From positions 78,664,778 to 78,728,777 of the forward strand of contig CM042143.1 in the NCBI GenBank assembly GCA_023376005.1: DNA of 64,000 bases. Direction: 5' to 3'. The position numbers and the translations under genes are program-made. Below are positions 9,948 through 21,275 of the stretch, in pieces; position 1 is the stretch's first letter; every line of letters begins with the position of its first letter. The notes beneath the pieces were generated by a model that had not been told where the DNA came from, did no database searches, and saw nothing but the letters and a program-made list of their open reading frames with translations. Origin of the DNA: Doryteuthis pealeii. Taxonomy: Eukaryota > Mollusca > Cephalopoda > Myopsida > Loliginidae.

Positions 9948-10008
<61 letters not shown>
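9926..10008. repeat. (TATC)n-(TA)n SINE-tail microsatellite
   Basis: TATC units then a long (TA)n run immediately after the SINE 3' end. Confidence 0.95.
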
Positions 10009-10012
<4 letters not shown>

Positions 10013-10191
10013 GTACATATGTTCATATTCTTAGTTACGGAGTTTAAATACTGAAGAGTGCGGTAATAAATAATACAAAATAATATTCGTTTTGATCATA
10101 TAATGCTCCACTAGAAATAATAAACTCTGGTATCTTTTGTTTAGAAGAAAGTATGAATCTTAGGGGTGTACCAATTTTATGACCGATTATT

Positions 10192-10269
<78 letters not shown>
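10192..10269. repeat. (CT)n-(TA)n microsatellite
   Basis: CT repeats followed by TA repeats. Confidence 0.97.
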
Positions 10270-10270
<1 letters not shown>

Positions 10271-10765
10271 TTTTTCATCTAATTCATGATTAGAGTCTGG
10301 TGTCGAACTGTATGGATCATACCCTCTTCTCCAAATATGTAGCCGTTTCCCTACCTACAGAAACACCCAGGCTCTTTCGTTATTTTTCCCAACCCCACCC
10401 ACTCTACTCCACTCTCTTCCAAGGTTCTGATTCCGTTTCGCCTCCATGAATTCGGAAACAATTTTTTTCCCTAAGCACAGAATCCGAAATCTTTGGTGAT
10501 GGCCAAAAGATGGAGAATGGGGCTGCATTAGGAAACAACTAGAAAGTAATAAAATCTTGAAATCTGTTTCATCAGACTCATTCAATGGGAACTTCTTTTA
10601 ACTGCTTCTCTTTATCACTACGCCCATCATCTATACAAGTTTTCTTTTTTTTTTTTACTTTCTTATCTTCTTATAATACCAATATAAATAACACGGCGTC
10701 TAATAATAATAGTAACAATAATAAATAGGAGATTTGTAATAAATAAAAATTGTAGCTAACAGTAA
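10270..10765. other. No gene recognised
   Basis: AT-rich, no repeat family or coding signal recognised. One 76-codon antisense ORF lacks any motif. Confidence 0.4.
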
Positions 10766-10770
10766 ATCTG

Positions 10771-10931
10771 TGAAGAAGAAGAAGAAGAAGAAGAAGAAGA
10801 AGAAGAAGAAGAAGAAGAAGAAGAAGAAGAAGAATGTATGAACGGTAGGTTAAAATATTAATGGGAAGTTGAAAAGTGAATATAAAAGAAAGATTGAACT
10901 AAGAAAGATTGAAGAGTGAAAAGCTGAGACT

Positions 10932-10970
<39 letters not shown>

Positions 10971-10983
10971 AAAAAAGAAAGAA
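10771..10983. repeat. (GAA)n and (GAAA)n purine tracts
   Basis: (GAA)n at 10771-10834 and (GAAA)n at 10936-10983, with a purine-rich link. A long purine strand of this kind can form triplex DNA. Confidence 0.95.
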
Positions 10984-11059
10984 ATAGAAGAAGAATATAA
11001 CAAAGGAAACGAAAACTCAAGAAAAGAGATTGAAAAAGAGAGAAAAATCACTTAAGAAA

Positions 11060-11260
11060 AATTAGTGAATCTAATTAGTGAATATCTAATACTGATAAGT
11101 TGCACAATATCATCTGGTTTCAAGTATTCCTATCTAATACTAATGACTTGCATAGGGTTTTTAATAACCCTATCTAATATAATAGGCATATTATTATAGG
11201 GTTTCAAGTTATCCTATCTAATACTAATGACTTGTACACAATCATATGGTTTCAACATAT
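11060..11260 (-). repeat. Degenerate 60-65-bp tandem repeat
   Basis: About three units on 'cctatctaatactaatgact' separated by 'ggtttcaa' phrases. The reverse complement resembles the 65-bp trailer modules at 12490-12610 and 36370-36500. Confidence 0.65.
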
Positions 11261-11439
11261 TCAGTTACAATATCAGTGTTTTAAAAGCCTGTGTATTAAT
11301 AAATGTCAATAATTCTACAATTTTTTAAATATATTAGATCTATAGATACTACCAATTCCAGGAATTAGTGGGCTTGGTAGTAATGGCTATGAAGGGGTGA
11401 ATCTCCAGAGTTCAATAACTGGAGATTCACCACAGAAGC

Positions 11440-11680
11440 AGTTTAAATCTGTGCCTACCAAATTTTCTTGATATTTTACCTGTATGATGGGATATTTCAA
11501 AGTCTATTATCTATTCACCTTAGAACTCATTCTATTCAGATAAAGTCCTATTATTATTGTAATCTGAGTCCTTCTGCTCAATTATAATGAACTGACCATC
11601 AGTTTTGTTTGTTTGTTTGTGCAGTGGTATGCGCAGTGGTGGGAGAGCCATTGTGAGCGGCTTAAAGTACGCAAAGAGTT
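11440..11680 (+). repeat. Dispersed 220-240-bp repeat, copy 2
   Basis: Matches 370-590 (inverted) and 24700-24905 along its length. Its class is unknown. Confidence 0.7.
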
Positions 11681-11689
11681 AACCACCTA

Positions 11690-11775
11690 AGCTATTGGTA
11701 AATAGTAGGACAGGCTCAACTCTTTACTCTTGGTAAAGGAACCAACCTAGGAGAAGGAAAAACTCTCGAGAATCA
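11690..11775 (+). repeat. SINE family II fragment
   Basis: Retains only 'attggtaaatagtaggacag', 'tctttactcttggtaaagg' and 'ctaggagaaggaaaa' of the family II body. Confidence 0.65.
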
Positions 11776-12269
11776 GAATGGTGCACCAACTGTTATCATT
11801 GTTAATGAGTGTTTAGTGTTTTTTAATTCTTTAAAAAAAATATCATTTTGGAGGAGGAGGAGACTAATTTTGCCTGAGATATTAAGTTATTAATGATTAC
11901 TTTATTGTATTGGTGGGCGCATTCGCTTTTGAAATTGAGTGTACAAGAGCTTTTATTAGTGGTTTTTTGTAGGTAGAGGTAGTGAAGTTATTGTTATTAG
12001 TATCAATAAGAACATCTAAAAAGGAGACTTTATTGTTTTTTTTAATTCTATGGTAAAGTTAAGTACTGAACTTTTCTGGAATGGCTCTTGAATTCTGGTT
12101 ATTTCTTTAATATTGTTGGTGAGGATTAGTATGTCGTCCACATATATTAAGTAGATTTGGGTTGTGTTTTTCTAATGTTATTGAATATGTTATTTTCCAG
12201 ATTGCACATATAAAAATTGCAGCTGCTTCACCACTATAAACAAAATACCCTGTCAAGCTATCTTTGTCG

Positions 12270-12480
12270 GTGGGGCTTAGAATAAGGTGACTGTATCCTC
12301 TGCAGAGTGGGTAAAATTCCCTGAAAAGATGTGTCCTGAGTATGAGACTAAACTAAACCTGATACCATTTCTGGAACTCCAGAGAGTGTTGAGTCTCTCC
12401 ATTTGCTGCGATCGTTCCTAGGTTCACTCTGACTCGGAGTGGTAGTACCTATTAGGTCCCAATCTATATATTTGTTTGAA
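12270..12480 (+). repeat. Family IV repeat, internally deleted
   Basis: Contains 'cctctgcagagtgggtaaa', 'gagtatgagactaaact', 'ctggaactcc' and 'ggttcactctgactcggag'. A 65-bp trailer module follows at 12490-12610. Confidence 0.7.
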
Positions 12481-12607
12481 AATTATTTAGATTATATTGG
12501 AATACTTAATACCATAAAACTGTGAGCAAAAAATTATTATTATTAAATAGAGAACCGGGAATATGCATGATTTATTAATATTAGATAGAAATACTTGAAA
12601 CCATATA

Positions 12608-12866
12608 AAGTAAAGTAAAGTCGTCAGGGTGACCTAAAGTCGGTATCAGCCCACAAGCGAAGGAGTTTATCCACTTTTAACTAGCACTAGATCAAGGAGA
12701 TTGTTTACTAGCGTCTGAGGCGAAGCACCACACTTACAATCAGCTGATGAATTTACCGCACAGATCCCTGTTCTACTCATACGCTGATTTGGCGAGGCCC
12801 GGTATCGAACCAGGAACCTTAAAAGTTCCCAGTCGGACACTCTACCGACTGAGCTAAACTGAACCC
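12608..12866 (-). repeat. tRNA-derived SINE, family I, near full length
   Basis: On the minus strand it starts GGGTTCAGTTTAGCTCAGTCGG, followed by a B-box-like GGTTCGATACC and the complete family I body ending in ACTTTACTTTACTTT. Confidence 0.88.
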
Positions 12867-13135
12867 ATAAATGCTGATGAAACTATATAACAGAGTGCGA
12901 ATTATTTTTATGGAATTTTGGCATTAAATAACCCATAAAGTTAAACAAAATCAAACACATGTTTTAAGTGCATGTACAGACACTGCGGTACCTGACAATT
13001 CAGTACCTGACAATTCGGTACCTGACAATTGGTATTTGGATAATTTGGTACCAGACAATTCGGTACGCATTTGAATGAAACTTGCAATTATAAACTGTTC
13101 ATTTGAGGCAACGAAAGTTGTTTATTAGGGGTTTT

Positions 13136-13372
13136 CCATTCTGGGAACCTCAAGGTTCCTGGTTCGATACCGGCCCTCGCCAATTCAGCGAGTGAGTAAC
13201 ATAGGAATCTGTGCGGTAAAGTGAGGCGCTGATGGTAGGTGTGGCGCTCCACCTCAGACGCTAAAAAACACTCTCCTTAATCTAGCGCTATTAAAAAGGG
13301 GATAGACTCCCTCGCTGTCTGGCTGTCTGGCTGATACCGGCTTTAAGCCAGCCCGACAACTTTTACTTACTA
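13136..13372 (+). repeat. SINE family I, 5'-truncated
   Basis: The B-box-like GGTTCGATACC and the whole body are present; the A box is missing. A local duplication of 'ctgtctgg' is seen near the 3' end. Confidence 0.85.
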
Positions 13373-13447
13373 CAGTAGTAAACTGCTCATTTCAGACAAC
13401 TAACGTTGCTTAGTGAGGTTATTCTATACTTTAAGATATACAATTGT

Positions 13448-13612
13448 TAACGAAGCTGCAATTCACATAGTGCTAATACCCTTGGGAAAGGTATGAATCC
13501 AACTACCCTCCCTCCGGCTATGGGTAAGTAGTAGGATAGACTGGGCTCTCAACCTTAGTTAGGCAACCAGTCTAGGAGAAGGTAAACTCTGAATTCAAAC
13601 CTGTTAAACTTG
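13448..13612 (+). repeat. SINE family II, 5'-truncated
   Basis: Body only, from 'aattcacatagtgctaatac' through 'cctccggctatgggtaagta' and 'ctaggagaaggtaaactct'. Confidence 0.8.
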
Positions 13613-14171
13613 GGGTGGTCACTACTAGAATAGGCTCAGTTCTAATTAGTGATCTATTTCACTAATTTAATTCTAATTTAATTAAACTAATAATTTAATA
13701 ATTAACGTATACCAAATTGTCCGGTACCGAATTAGAGTCACTTTAGAGTCACGGGTTAGGGTTAGGGTACAATAATAGATACTAAAATTGATTTCGTCAG
13801 TTTATTTATTATTATTTTTTTAGATAGGACGTTTCTGTATAAGTTATCACCCTAATATTGTTGTAGAAATACGATTCTCACCGTCGCAGTGGGATTCCAA
13901 CAAGCATCCAGTTGGCAGACAAGAGAGAAACTGTAACTCAATACAGTCCCTGCATTGCATAATGCAAAATGGTGGATATTTAACCAGCACCATATCGACA
14001 CTGAGACCAACAGCCAGTCAGGACTCAAGGAATGATATCACCCAGATACAGGTATCGAATATTCAGGAGTGGTATAAATACCAATTGTTACAGATTCAGT
14101 TATACTTAGCTATTGTTGCTCAATTCAACAGTGTACTAACTCGCTCAATTCAACAAAAACCTTTTTGAGAT

Positions 14172-14502
14172 ATACAAGGTGTGTAAAAAAGTATCGAGAT
14201 TTTTTGTATTTTTTGACACACTTTGTATTCTAAAAAAATATAACGTTCCATTTATTCTTCATTTCTATCTTGGTAAATACAGCTTTAAACTTGGTACTTT
14301 TTGATACACCTTGTATTCTGAAAAAACAAAATACGTTCCATTGATTGTTCATTTCTATCTTGATAAATACAGTTTTATACTAGGTACTTTTTTGACACAC
14401 GTTGTATTCTGGAGAAAAAATAACGTTCCATTGATTGTTCATTTCTATCTTGATAAATACAGCTTCAATTTCGATACTTTTTTGACACACCTTGTATTTT
14501 AA
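14172..14502 (-). mobile_element. Mariner-type MITE array, three units plus inverted end
   Basis: Begins ACAAGGTGTGTAAAAAAG with an adjacent inverse, then three roughly 95-bp minus-sense units ('aacgttccatt', 'atttctatcttggtaaatac', 'gacacaccttgtat'). These match 29343-29669 on the other strand. Confidence 0.8.
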
Positions 14503-14783
14503 AATGTTTTAATAAGCTAAGTTTTCTTAACCGCCTTCTTTTTTATGATTTTTTATTGAATAAATCTACTTCTAAAAATACTAATCACAGTAATTTCCAA
14601 TGTCGAATTGTCCGGTACCAAATTGTCCTAGTATCGAATTGTCCGTTAAGTTTTAGTAGGTATATCTGACTCATTAGGTTAAGTGTCCTTTAAAGTGATC
14701 TGTTGAACACTCGATCTTTGTTCGCAAAGCAAAATCTACTTAGAGAACTTCCTTCTAAAATGTATTTCATTTATACATCAATA

Positions 14784-15007
14784 GGGCATCTGCCCAGGAA
14801 CCGTAAGCTTCTAGATTCGATACCGACTCTCGCCAACTGCGTATGTGTAAGCACAGCTTGGAACTGTGTAGTAAAGTGAAGACTGATTGTATTTGTGATG
14901 GTCCACCTCTAGACGCAAAAGTCCCTAGTCTAGTGCTAGGGAAAAGAGAATAAACTTCCTCACTGTCCGGCTGATACCGACAATAGGCTACTCTGCCGAC
15001 TTTATTA
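14784..15007 (+). repeat. SINE family I, diverged
   Basis: B-box-like AGATTCGATACC and body; the A box is absent. Ends 'ctactctgccgacttta'. Confidence 0.8.
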
Positions 15008-15069
15008 GCGTGTAACTAAAACATTTTCGTTTTCTTAATCAAAAGAGAATTCATGAGAACCTTGAGACA

Positions 15070-15298
15070 ATTGGTGTGGTATCGTGGCTAACGTGCTGGA
15101 CTTGCGATATCGTAGCAAGCGAGTTCGAATTTCGTTCGTGCTATTATATTCATTTTCGGACTAATACCCTTGGGAAAGGTATGAACATCCTCATTTCACC
15201 CATCTAAGGGTTGAATAATACCACTACTGTTCTTCTACAAGGAGGGCTTTAGCATTAGATAACCAAGGAAGATTGATATGCCATTAAAAAAGAAACTA
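15070..15298 (+). repeat. tRNA-derived SINE, family III
   Basis: A-box-like GTGGTATCGTGGCTAA and B-box-like GCGAGTTCGAATTTCG. Then a body with 'ttttcggactaataccctt', 'taccactactgttcttctac' and 'gattgatatgccattaaa'. Other copies are at 33008, 33735, 34160 and 62476. Confidence 0.85.
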
Positions 15299-15317
15299 AA
15301 TAACTCCTGTAATGAAT

Positions 15318-15459
15318 TTCTTATACCTACCATCAGCTCCCTATTTTACCACAGAGACCCAAGCTGTGCTACTTATGCATTGAGTTGGCGAGGGTTTGTA
15401 TCGAACCCGAGACCTTGTGATTCCCAGTTGGATGCTCTACCGACTGGGCTAAACCGTCA
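15318..15459 (-). repeat. SINE family I, 5' half
   Basis: Minus-sense A-box-like (from 'ccgactgggctaaacc') and B-box-like (from 'gtatcgaaccc') sequences with about 90 bp of body. The 3' half is missing. It begins 20 bp after the family III SINE. Confidence 0.82.
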
Positions 15460-15599
15460 CGATAAGGGTAACCCGAACCTGGGCGTTTTTAAACCCTTAG
15501 TTACCCTTACCACGCTTTCCTCGACGATATGGAACGAATTTACGACGTTATTAAGAGTCCTCTACGGATATGTTAAATTGCAATAAAATTGTCAAGTAA

Positions 15600-16620
15600 A
15601 ACGCGAAAAATTGAATGTAATAAAATCTAAATAATGTAAAGAATTTTAAATTTGCCTTGAATAATCCACTTGTTTCAATGACATTTAATATATATATACC
15701 AAACTTGTTGGTAAACCCTTGTGGTAAGAAAAAACCCGGCAAATAGTTTTTGTAAAAATATACTACCAAACATTACCAGGGGAGAAAATTTTTTTGAAAA
15801 AAAGAACAGACCAAAATAGTCGTACCAACCGAAAATAATCGGTTAATACTATAATACTTGGCCAAAAGAAAAAAAAACAATTTATATGTATGTATATATG
15901 AAAAATATATATCTTATTATAATGGAGATTGTGGGTTTGTATGTCTGTAACCGAAACTATATTACTATTCAAGTCACAATTCCCTTTGTTATTTACATAA
16001 CATTCTCCATGATTTTATTTTTATTTAAACCTCAATTATTAATAAAATTGTTTTACATCATTAATACTGTTGACCATATATACATACTAATAACATGCAA
16101 TTGTATTTATATATACAACAAAATAGCGATTTACAGTGTGAATTGGAAGGCTAATTTGCATATTGATCTTAAAAATGTGATTTTAATAAATATATGCTTA
16201 GTATTATTGATTTCTAATTGTTTGGTTTTATATTAATGAATGTGAGCAAAAATCTCGGGGATAAATCTTAAAAGAAATCCATTAACAAAAAGAAATAACT
16301 GTAATATTATTCTTTACTTCCCATTTTAACTAAATAGTTAAAGTAGGAAAATTTACCAATGAAAGACGGGAGTAAGGGAAAATGATGGAAGAGTTAGTTT
16401 CAAAGTTGTTCTATTTTTCAATCATACCCCCTCTGTTCCAAATCTTTTAATCTGCATTCTTATTCAGTTTCATTAGCCTTTCAAATTTAACATGATATTT
16501 TATTATATTAAAACTTAAATACTTGCACCCGGAGGATGCATATATTTGCTAGTTCATATAAAAACCACTAGGATATACTAAAGCTAATAAGTAAAGAGTG
16601 CTCAATACCTAAGTAGAGCA
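15600..16620. other. AT-rich region, no gene recognised
   Basis: Very AT-rich. A 116-codon ORF at 15886-16236 and antisense ORFs have hydrophobic, biased composition expected from AT-rich noise. No repeat family was recognised. Confidence 0.4.
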
Positions 16621-16624
16621 ATTA

Positions 16625-16814
16625 ATAAAGATTAATCTAATGAGTCAGATATACCTACTAAAAGTATCCCTTAGAGCTCTTCATGGCTAAGATCTGACTC
16701 TTAGAGTCAGATCTTAGCCCTGAAGAGTACTCTGACTCTTAGAGTCAGATCTTAGACCTGAAGAGCTCTAAGTAAAACTTTTAGTAGGTATATCTGACTC
16801 ATTAGGTTTATCTT

Positions 16815-16815
<1 letters not shown>
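16625..16815. repeat. Nested palindrome, about 190 bp
   Basis: The outer arms pair across 'taatgagtcagatatacct' and 'aggtatatctgactcatta'. The inner part contains two copies of a smaller perfect palindrome built on 'gatctgactcttagagtcag'. The outer motif occurs once more at 14650-14690. It is followed by TA/TG repeats. Confidence 0.9.
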
Positions 16816-16875
<60 letters not shown>

Positions 16876-16892
16876 ATGCGTGCGTGTGTGTG
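16814..16892. repeat. (TA)n-(TG)n microsatellite
   Basis: TA then TG repeats with minor interruptions. Confidence 0.97.
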
Positions 16893-16894
16893 TT

Positions 16895-17690
16895 AATTAA
16901 TTTTGTATCCATTTTGTGTGTTTCTTGGTTTGATTTGCTTTTCAAGTCACGAAAAATTGTCATCGAGACATCTTTAAATTAAAAACAAAATGGCGACAAA
17001 GAAATAGGAAATAAAAAATCTATTTCTTTTATTTTTTTATCATCCCCAAAAATAAGTTTTAAAAAAGAAAGTGACAATAAAAAGTAAATGTAAAAAGCAA
17101 AAAAAAGGTTCGAGAATGACTAAAAGATTGATCGACACTGAATTTACGGAATGTCATTTCATCCATATCTTATGCGAGTGTCGGCAGCCGCGCTATAAAC
17201 TCGAAATGCTTCGTTGGTTAGTTTGGTCTGGAATTCCCACGTCTGCTTGTTTTCTCTTCCTTCATACATAAATAACAAACAAAAGAGAATAAAATATAAC
17301 GGGGAGTGGGGGGAGGAGAAGATACCTTTTTTGTCTTTTTTATGATTTTTTCCTAAGAAAAAAAATGAATAGAAAATTGGCGGTATCAGCCATTTATTTG
17401 AAAGATTTTCTCTAACGGAACTGACCTGGATTTTCCTTCCTTATTTGAAAAAAAAAGCGGGGTATATAGAAAAAAATAAATGTGAAGACTTCCTTTTCCG
17501 TCTTTAAGACTTGTAATATCCAAAACGAGGCTGATTATCATTATCATAATCATCATCACCAACATCGTCATCGTATTTTTTTTTTTTTTTTCTTACATTT
17601 ACAAAAGTTTTGCATTGTATTAAATAAGAAACTTAATCATAAAATGAATAAAAAAAATTTTTTTAGCAAAATTAATTTCATCATACATTA
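16895..17690. other. No gene recognised
   Basis: AT-rich, with poly-A/T tracts at 17040, 17330 and 17570. Short ORFs show no domain. Confidence 0.4.
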
Positions 17691-17693
17691 TTA

Positions 17694-18065
17694 GAGGCCG
17701 GTTTAGCTCAGTCGGTAGAGCATCCACATAGGAATCGCAAGATTCCGGGTATCGCTACCGGTCCCCACCAACTCAGCGCATGAGTAGCTCAGCTTGGTAA
17801 TCTGATATGTGCAGAAAGCATATGGGAGCTCATTAGCAGTACAAAGTATCTGGGAATTGCTACACGTACATAAGAATCTTCATACTAAAGATTGAAATAA
17901 TCGGTTTAGCTCATTCAGAAGAGCATCTGCCGAGAAATTGCAAAGTTCAGGGTTCGATATCTGTCCCCACCAACGCAGCGCATGAGTAGCACAGCCTGGT
18001 TATCTGATCTATACGGTAAAGCATCTGGGAGTTTCCGGCAGGTGCGGCGCTTATAACACAGCGAG
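17694..18065 (+). repeat. Head-to-tail pair of family I SINE 5' halves
   Basis: Two consecutive 5' halves lie about 205 bp apart (A boxes near 17702 and 17906). Each has a tRNA-like head and the first about 100 bp of body, then stops before the usual 3' end. The second A box is degraded. Confidence 0.82.
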
Positions 18066-18069
18066 TTTT

Positions 18070-18855
18070 TTTGTTGGCGTCAACTAATCTTTAACGAAAG
18101 AAGAAAGTGTAGAAGTTATTTTTGTTAGTTAAAGTAAATGGTTTTGTTAAAATAGAAAATCAGAATATTGTATAAATTCTGATTTTACTTATTGTGTTTA
18201 TAGATAGAAGTAAAAGTCAGTGCAGTGACCTCATATGATATGTTTTTTTTGAGTAAAGAGTAGCCTTGTTTTTGGGCTGGCAGTTAGCACTCGTTGACCT
18301 TGCTACGATGACAAAAATAGCTACAATGTATTCTTTAAAAAGACGCTCTGAATTGTAAAAAAATCAGTCAGAGACCGGATTGCCAGAAAGAAGTTTGTCA
18401 CAAGGCCACAGAACTTCTTCAGAATTGCTGAAATAAGAAAATTGCCACTAGAAGAAATAGACCTTGCCGCCAAGAAAAACTCCGATAAAGAACTATATCC
18501 ACATTTGCTGAATCACTCAATGTTAATTAGCATAGAACAAAACGCCAAACAAAGCTCCTCAACGTGTCTTTTCTCTCCGACCTAGTGTGCAAAACATATT
18601 CATCTCCATTATATATGATAATAAAACCGTTGTTATTGTTACCGGTGTACGATCCCATTCTTAGAGTTGCCAGTAACCACGGCAGCTCATTTCCATTAAT
18701 CTCTCAATCCGTCACAAAGACGCTCCGGCCAAGTTATATCGATCCCAGTTCTGCGGATCAAATGAACACGGCGTGGGTGCAGAAGGCATCGAAAGGGCAT
18801 CTAGCCGGAGACACATGTAGAAGTCACGTAACTAATTCATCTTATCTAGTACCGT
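18070..18855. other. Non-repetitive-looking stretch, no gene recognised
   Basis: Relatively balanced composition with few repeats. A 97-codon ORF at 18564-18857 runs into the neighbouring LINE fragment and lacks recognisable motifs. Confidence 0.4.
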
Positions 18856-18861
18856 GACTGG

Positions 18862-19148
18862 CTCTTAGTCTTTTCCAAGCTTTTTGGAACCGTTCCTAGT
18901 GCACCAACTACAATTGGTATTACTTTCACCCTCATATTCCACAGTTTTTTCAATTCTCCGGCAAGGTCGAGGTATTTGTCTTCCTTTTCGTTTTCCTTCA
19001 CCTTCACCCTGTGATCTACTGGAACTGCAAAAACTACCATTTGACAAGTTCTGATATTCTGGCTGGGATAAGCTGATCCGTCTTAATCTCAAAGTCACAG
19101 AGAATTTTTTGCGTTTCATTCTCAAGAACAGATTCTGGTTTATGCATA
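18862..19148 (-). pseudogene. R2-superfamily-type LINE fragment A, endonuclease end
   Basis: Minus-strand frames read fragments such as AVPVDHRVKVKENEK, KYLDLAGELKKLWNMRVKV and IPIVVGALGTVPKSL, matching the C-terminal region of the longer copy at 21403-21807. This region follows the restriction-like endonuclease core. The reading shifts frame at least once. At 19149 it is cut by a palindromic MITE and resumes after about 19540. Confidence 0.8.
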
Positions 19149-19149
19149 T

Positions 19150-19500
19150 GGGTAATTCCGTGCCAAATCATCCAGGCTATGTCATCGACCCCCTTCAATT
19201 TTTCTGAATTTTGTTCAAGTGTGGATTAAGATAAAGTTAGACAATCCCTCAAATTTGAGCTTTCAATTGGCGGAGTTATGTCGAGTTTTAGCTCTCCAAA
19301 TTTGAGGAGGGTCGCGAAAAATGGCGACTTTTTGTTTTTGTCTGTAAAATGGGTTCTAGAGCTTCCCTACTCCTAAAAATTGGTTTATAAAAGAATTTTG
19401 GCCAAAAAAAATTCTAAAAGTCTTAAAATCAACCAATTTTAAGTTATGGTGATTTCTGATTTTTTCATAGCAAGATCAATACCCTGATGGGGCATCTACG
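19150..19500. mobile_element. Second copy of the 4399 palindromic MITE, one end lost
   Basis: Starts GGGTAATTCCGTGCCAAATC. The interior (tatgtcgagttttagctctc, tgggttctagagcttcccta, atagcaagatcaataccctg) matches 4399-4930 partly in the opposite arm order. It lies inside LINE fragment A, whose flanking halves match continuous LINE sequence. Confidence 0.8.
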
Positions 19501-19539
19501 ACATCTTATTATTTCACATATATTGAACATTATTTGTAC

Positions 19540-19710
19540 CAAAAAGATTGATTTTTGCTCAGAACCGAAGCTAATTCCCAGTTGACCACCTTTCCAACCC
19601 AGACGTGCCTTGCTTTGTATTCCCGTTGTGATAGTTTGCTACATTCGCTTAATACATGGTTATAGTCTCACTACTATTCATCTGTACCTTTTGTTTCAGA
19701 TGCAAAGACA
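19540..19710 (-). pseudogene. LINE fragment A, continued upstream of the MITE
   Basis: Antisense phrases 'tttccaacccagacgtgcc' and 'gctttgtattcccgttgtga' match 21850-21920 of the long copy, which is the zinc-finger region and the linker to the endonuclease. This confirms that the MITE inserted into an existing LINE. Confidence 0.75.
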
Positions 19711-19794
19711 AATATTGAGATTTGGACAATTTTTAAATATTATTTTTCATTGGGTTAAAATGCTGTTGAAGCTGCTTACAGAATTCGGAAATGG

Positions 19795-19968
19795 TGGTCA
19801 TAGCATTAGTTGTCCTCAGGCCTCCAGGACTCTTCTAAGTGTTCTAGCTGATCTAAACAAGGCTGTTCTCCGGATTTCCAATTCTTCCAGACCCTTTTCC
19901 AAACACTTGGGAACCGTTCCAAGGGCCCCATTTCGCTCTAGTGGAGTTTTTTTACACCCACCTTAGCC
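19795..19968 (-). pseudogene. LINE fragment B1, C-terminal end and 3' UTR start
   Basis: The antisense of the TALL-SAR-ILRR-type C-terminus is visible ('gtcctcaggcctccaggactc'), with 'ccaagggccccatttcg' at the opposite end. It directly abuts the next fragment, which also begins with the 3' UTR side. Confidence 0.7.
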
Positions 19969-21230
19969 GGTGGTTCACTGAAGTTTAAGTTAGAGCAAGT
20001 GTCCTCAGATCTCCAGGCGTATTCTGAGTATTCTAGCCGATCTTAATAATGCTGTAGTTTGGATGGTCTCCATTCTTTAGTTTCAACCAGACTCTTTTTC
20101 AGACGCTTGGGGACCGTTCCAAGGGCACCAATTACTATTGGTACGACCACTATCTTTATGTTCCACAGTTTTCTCAGTTCTCTGGCAAGGTCCAAGTATT
20201 TATTTATCTTTTCACGTTCTTTCACTTTCACTCGGTGATCCTGCTGGGACGGAAAAATCCACAAGATGACAAGTTTTCTACCTCTTGTTAGTTTACGCTA
20301 GGTCTAGTCTCTTGTCCGGGATTAGGGGATCTAGCTGTATCTCAAAGTACCAGAGGATTTATGCGTCTCATTCTTCAGGTCGTTCATGCTTGTGCATATA
20401 CCGTTTAGTTGCATGGTGAAAATTTAATTTCTTGCACAATTTCCAATGGATCCCCTTTCCCACCCAGTCGTACCTAGTCTCTTTGTACTCGTTTGCTTCA
20501 TTCCCTTATTATATCATAAACTGTTTCGTCTTTTTCTCCACACATTCTACATTTGCTATTCTGTTGCGTCTTATTTATTTTTGCTTTTATATAATTTGTT
20601 CTTATGACATTGTATTGTGCTGTGATTATAAGAGATTCAGTTTTCTTTTGCTGTTTCGCCTTCTTAGCTATGTTTATATTTTCTCAATCAGTCTTTCTTT
20701 GTTCCTTTTAGCGTATTCTTCGAGTGGTCGAATTGTCGTATCTACACAGCCTTCAATGCTGGTGAGACCTCTTCCTCCTTCTTTTCTTGACACATATAGT
20801 CCGTCTGTTTTGTCTCTCGAGTATAAGAACTTGTGCATTGTCATAAGTTTTCTTATCCTTTGGTCGATCTGTCGGAGTTTCTCTCTTGTCTATTTGAACA
20901 ATGGACCAGAGTATCTTACAAGGGGGACAACCCATGTGTTTATCCGCTTGACGATATTTCTGCTGCAAAGTTTAGTTTCTAGCAGTTTTCTTCTGAGATA
21001 CTCTTTTCTCCCTTTTTCTTTCATCTTTGTTTAATGGTGTCCACTTCCATTATTCCCAAATTTCTTCTTATTCTTCTTTTCTCCAAGTGTTCTTATTTCT
21101 TCCTGATTCAGTAGTTCTATTCCCTCCGCTGTTTTTTTTATCACGAGCATGGCCCACTTGTCAATGCCGAATTTCATTACCATATCCTGGCTGTATATTC
21201 TTATGGTTTGTCGTATAAGGTTTCCAGTTC

Positions 21231-21232
<2 letters not shown>
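19969..21232 (-). pseudogene. R2-superfamily-type LINE, copy B2 (about 1.26 kb)
   Basis: The minus strand carries the 3' UTR, the C-terminal block (DHRVKVKEREKINKYLDLAR, GALGTVPKRL), the zinc-finger region and the RT thumb/linker region, up to an equivalent of the FGIDKWAMLV stretch. It is interrupted by several stops and frameshifts. The 200-codon plus-strand ORF over 20432-21034 is antisense to it. The 5' truncation point is almost the same as in the copy at 21343-22745. Confidence 0.85.

Positions 21233-21275
<43 letters not shown>

Larger units (their letters stand above)
12986..14646. mobile_element. Candidate element bounded by inverted arrays of a 16-bp motif
   Basis: The left array (12986-13066) repeats CGGTACCTGACAATT four to five times. 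The right array (14602-14646) carries the same motif inverted (AATTGTCCGGTACC, three times), and another inverted copy lies at 13708-13733. Subterminal inverted arrays like this are typical of some DNA transposons, but no transposase or target duplication was identified. SINEs and a MITE array lie inside. Confidence 0.4.

Noticed and set aside
15886..16236. 116-codon ORF rich in Ile/Tyr/Asn
   Set aside because: AT-rich sequence with biased composition and no motif, with similarly long antisense ORFs; consistent with chance.
20432..21034. 200-codon plus-strand ORF, membrane-protein-like
   Set aside because: It is antisense to LINE copy B2, which has clear homology on the minus strand. The hydrophobic composition comes from the reverse complement of lysine/glutamate-rich codons.
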